From Rhodospirillales bacterium (GTDB taxonomy: Bacteria; Pseudomonadota; Alphaproteobacteria; Reyranellales; Reyranellaceae): a DNA stretch of 64,000 nt. Of this stretch, positions 61,294 through 64,000 are shown piece after piece. Both the position numbers and the translations under genes were made by a program. Position 1 is the first letter of the stretch. Each line of letters begins with the position of its first letter. Under the pieces are notes generated by a model that made no database searches, had not been told where the DNA came from, and saw nothing but the letters and a program-made list of their open reading frames with translations. The stretch is from NCBI GenBank assembly GCA_016185145.1, contig JACPOB010000024.1:20578-84577 (forward strand), given 5' to 3'.

Positions 61294-61846
61294 GTCGCTC
61301 GTTTCTATGACGGCTGCCATAGGCATTCTGGCCGCCACGGGCATTCCCGTGTCTCATACCGTCTCTGCTGGACCGCGGGTCCCCGATGATCTCCGAGCGA
61401 GGTTCGAGTACCTGAGCACGAGCGGGAACTCGAACTGCTCACGGCAGTTCATGGAAGGGATTCCGTCGATGCCGGCCGAAGCGCGTCTACAGGGTTCCTG
61501 TTGCAGCCCGATGGACTTCCATCGCTACGGCGAACAGATCGAGGGACTCAAGGCGCTCGCCGAGATCGAGCTGATCCCGCCCGACCCATACGATATTCCG
61601 GCGCCCTTGGCCGCCCGCCTCATGCAGTTCTATGAGGCCGCATTCACTCCTGAGCAGCAGGCGGCTTACGACTATGCGATGCAGAATTCGAACGAGCGTG
61701 GCCCGTGCTGCTGCCGGTGCTGGAGATGGATGGTCTACGGCGGCTTGGCGAAGCACTTGATCCGTGACCGCGGCTTCGGTGGCGAGCAGATCGCCAAGAT
61801 CTGGGATCTCTCGGACGGCTGCGGCGGCACGAGCCACGTCCACTGA
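61280..61846 (+). CDS. Conserved secreted Cys-rich protein
   Basis: 188 residues from ATG 61280: signal peptide (HTVSAGPR), Cys pair QGSCCSPMDFHRYGEQIEGL, the unusual run GPCCCRCWRWMVYGGLAKHL and the end WDLSDGCGGTSHVH. I have seen similar sequences near copper genes but no assigned function. Eight or more Cys suggest a metal or disulfide role. Confidence 0.75.
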   Translation: MISGRSLVSMTAAIGILAATGIPVSHTVSAGPRVPDDLRARFEYLSTSGNSNCSRQFMEGIPSMPAEARLQGSCCSPMDFHRYGEQIEGLKALAEIELIPPDPYDIPAPLAARLMQFYEAAFTPEQQAAYDYAMQNSNERGPCCCRCWRWMVYGGLAKHLIRDRGFGGEQIAKIWDLSDGCGGTSHVH

Positions 61847-61917
61847 CGAACGAGCGGCCAATCGCCACACCAGACACTTTCAGCCCGGCTTCGCCGGCTT
61901 TCTTTGCGCGGCATGGC

Positions 61918-61948
61918 TTTACCTTCCAGTTGCTGGAGGCTTTACGCT
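61918..61948 (+). promoter_or_regulatory. CueR-type promoter before coxB
   Basis: -35 TTTACC (61918-61923), dyad CTTCCAG-TTG-CTGGAGG, 19-bp spacer, -10 TACGCT (61943-61948). The GTG of coxB is 120 bases downstream. Confidence 0.6.
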
Positions 61949-62067
61949 CGGCGCCACCTTAAGAGAGCGCGGAGCCGATCTCATATCAGGCGGCTGCGCG
62001 AGGCGAGCAAGGATGGGGAGTTGCCCTTGCCCCGGACAGAGGTCTCTACGGATCGAGGTCAAGATCG

Positions 62068-62913
62068 GTGCGAAAGGCGCGAGCCAGGATTGAGCGAGGA
62101 CGTAGGACGCGCTGGGTCTGTGCAAGCACACTCACGATAGCATTGCTACCAGTGGCAAGAGGTACTGCGGCTGAGCCAGAGGCGTGGCAGATAGGGCTCC
62201 AGAAAGCTGCCTCTCCGGTCATGGAGAGGATCATCGATCTCAACTCCCTGCTAACGGCGATCATCGTCAGCATCACGATTCTGGTCCTGATGCTGATCCT
62301 CTTCGCCGTATGGCGGTTTGGCGCCGCACGGAACCCGGTGCCGTCGAACATCACGCACAACACGCTGCTCGAGGTTCTTTGGACGGTAACGCCAGCGGTG
62401 ATCCTCCTGATAATCGCCGTCCCTTCGTTCCGCCTGCTCTACTACATGGACCGAACGCCCGAGGCTGAGATGACCCTGAAGGTCACCTCGCACCAGTGGT
62501 ACTGGTCCTACGAGTACCCCGATCAAGGCGGCCTCGCATTCGACAGCTTCATCGTGCCCGACGGAGAGCTGAAGCCCGGCCAGCCGCGGCTGCTGGCCGT
62601 CGACAGGCCGGCCGTACTGCCCGTCGGCACGACGATCCGGGTGGTTGTCACCTCTTCCGATGTGCTGCACGGCTTCGCCGTGCCGGCGCTCGGCGTGAAG
62701 ATCGACACTGTCCCTGGGCGCCTCAACGAGGCATGGATCCGCATCGACAAGCCCGGCCTGTACTACGGCCAGTGTTCGGAGCTCTGCGGGATCGGGCATG
62801 CCTTCATGCCGATTGGCATCAAGGCCGTTCCCAGGGACGAATTTACTGCCTGGGCGACGCGAATGGGCAGCAAAGCTCGCGTCCCATCCCGACACTCGCC
62901 TCGTCCTGGATGA
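62068..62913 (+). CDS. coxB: Cytochrome c oxidase subunit II
   Basis: 281 residues with a GTG start. Signal peptide, two membrane helices (about 55-80, 100-125), then the CuA domain: TSHQWYWSYEYPD, FAVPALGVKIDTVPGRL, YYGQCSELCGIGHAFM (CuA Cys pair, His, Met). A typical aa3-family subunit II. Confidence 0.93.
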   Translation: MRKARARIERGRRTRWVCASTLTIALLPVARGTAAEPEAWQIGLQKAASPVMERIIDLNSLLTAIIVSITILVLMLILFAVWRFGAARNPVPSNITHNTLLEVLWTVTPAVILLIIAVPSFRLLYYMDRTPEAEMTLKVTSHQWYWSYEYPDQGGLAFDSFIVPDGELKPGQPRLLAVDRPAVLPVGTTIRVVVTSSDVLHGFAVPALGVKIDTVPGRLNEAWIRIDKPGLYYGQCSELCGIGHAFMPIGIKAVPRDEFTAWATRMGSKARVPSRHSPRPG

Positions 62914-62929
62914 GCGCGACCAGCGGTAG

Positions 62930-64000
<1,071 letters not shown>

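Overview
The window is GC-rich, densely coded DNA and reads as alphaproteobacterial accessory DNA: an integrated mobile element or stacked genomic islands. The evidence is a conjugation apparatus, metal-resistance modules with their own regulators, a lone 3' tRNA fragment, many broken genes, and an IS21-type insertion at the right edge. The species cannot be named from the sequence.

Left part (about 0.5-13.7 kb): a small XRE repressor with a palindromic site, a frameshifted phospholipase D-type gene, a plasmid-type topoisomerase I, TrbM, and then a tightly overlapping virB1-virB11 type IV secretion operon. No coupling protein (VirD4) or relaxase is present in the window.

13.8-30.4 kb: a lead/zinc/cadmium-type module. 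Two TRAP transporter QM pairs flank an ArsR/SmtB-type zinc-sensor homologue. They are followed by a cytochrome c-FTR1 fusion (PbrT type), a methyltransferase, a PbrR/ZntR-type MerR, a secreted HExxH protein, two adjacent PaaK-like adenylate-forming enzymes, a 65-residue membrane protein, a P1B ATPase with four CxxE metal-binding domains, an LspA homologue and a cation diffusion facilitator. Five promoters share one MerR-type operator in the same 19-bp-spacer arrangement, which suggests a regulon run by the single intact regulator at 21.2-21.6 kb.

30.6-43.3 kb: several mercury-type modules. These are a second CDF protein; MerR-YnfA divergent from a MerT-like protein and a GDCCVxC fusion protein; a Tn501-like mer promoter driving MerR, an HMA chaperone, an unusual YPC-motif P1B ATPase and a CcdA-like protein; an XRE regulator; a tRNA 3' fragment; and a classical merR / merT-merP-merA-merB operon.

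43.4-63.9 kb: a copper and respiration region. It carries DUF2946, a PCuAC chaperone, a broken Sco, an adenylate cyclase, a methyltransferase, an accessory PBP2, an NrsF anti-sigma factor whose ECF sigma partner is internally deleted, a CusF-like protein, a split multicopper oxidase, DUF411, CcmG and TlpA thioredoxins, a Met-rich protein, Sco, CtaG, cytochrome c, a Cys-rich protein, CoxB, and a CoxA cut by an IS21-type end. Four CueR-type promoters lie in this region, one just upstream of coxB, but no cueR gene is visible.
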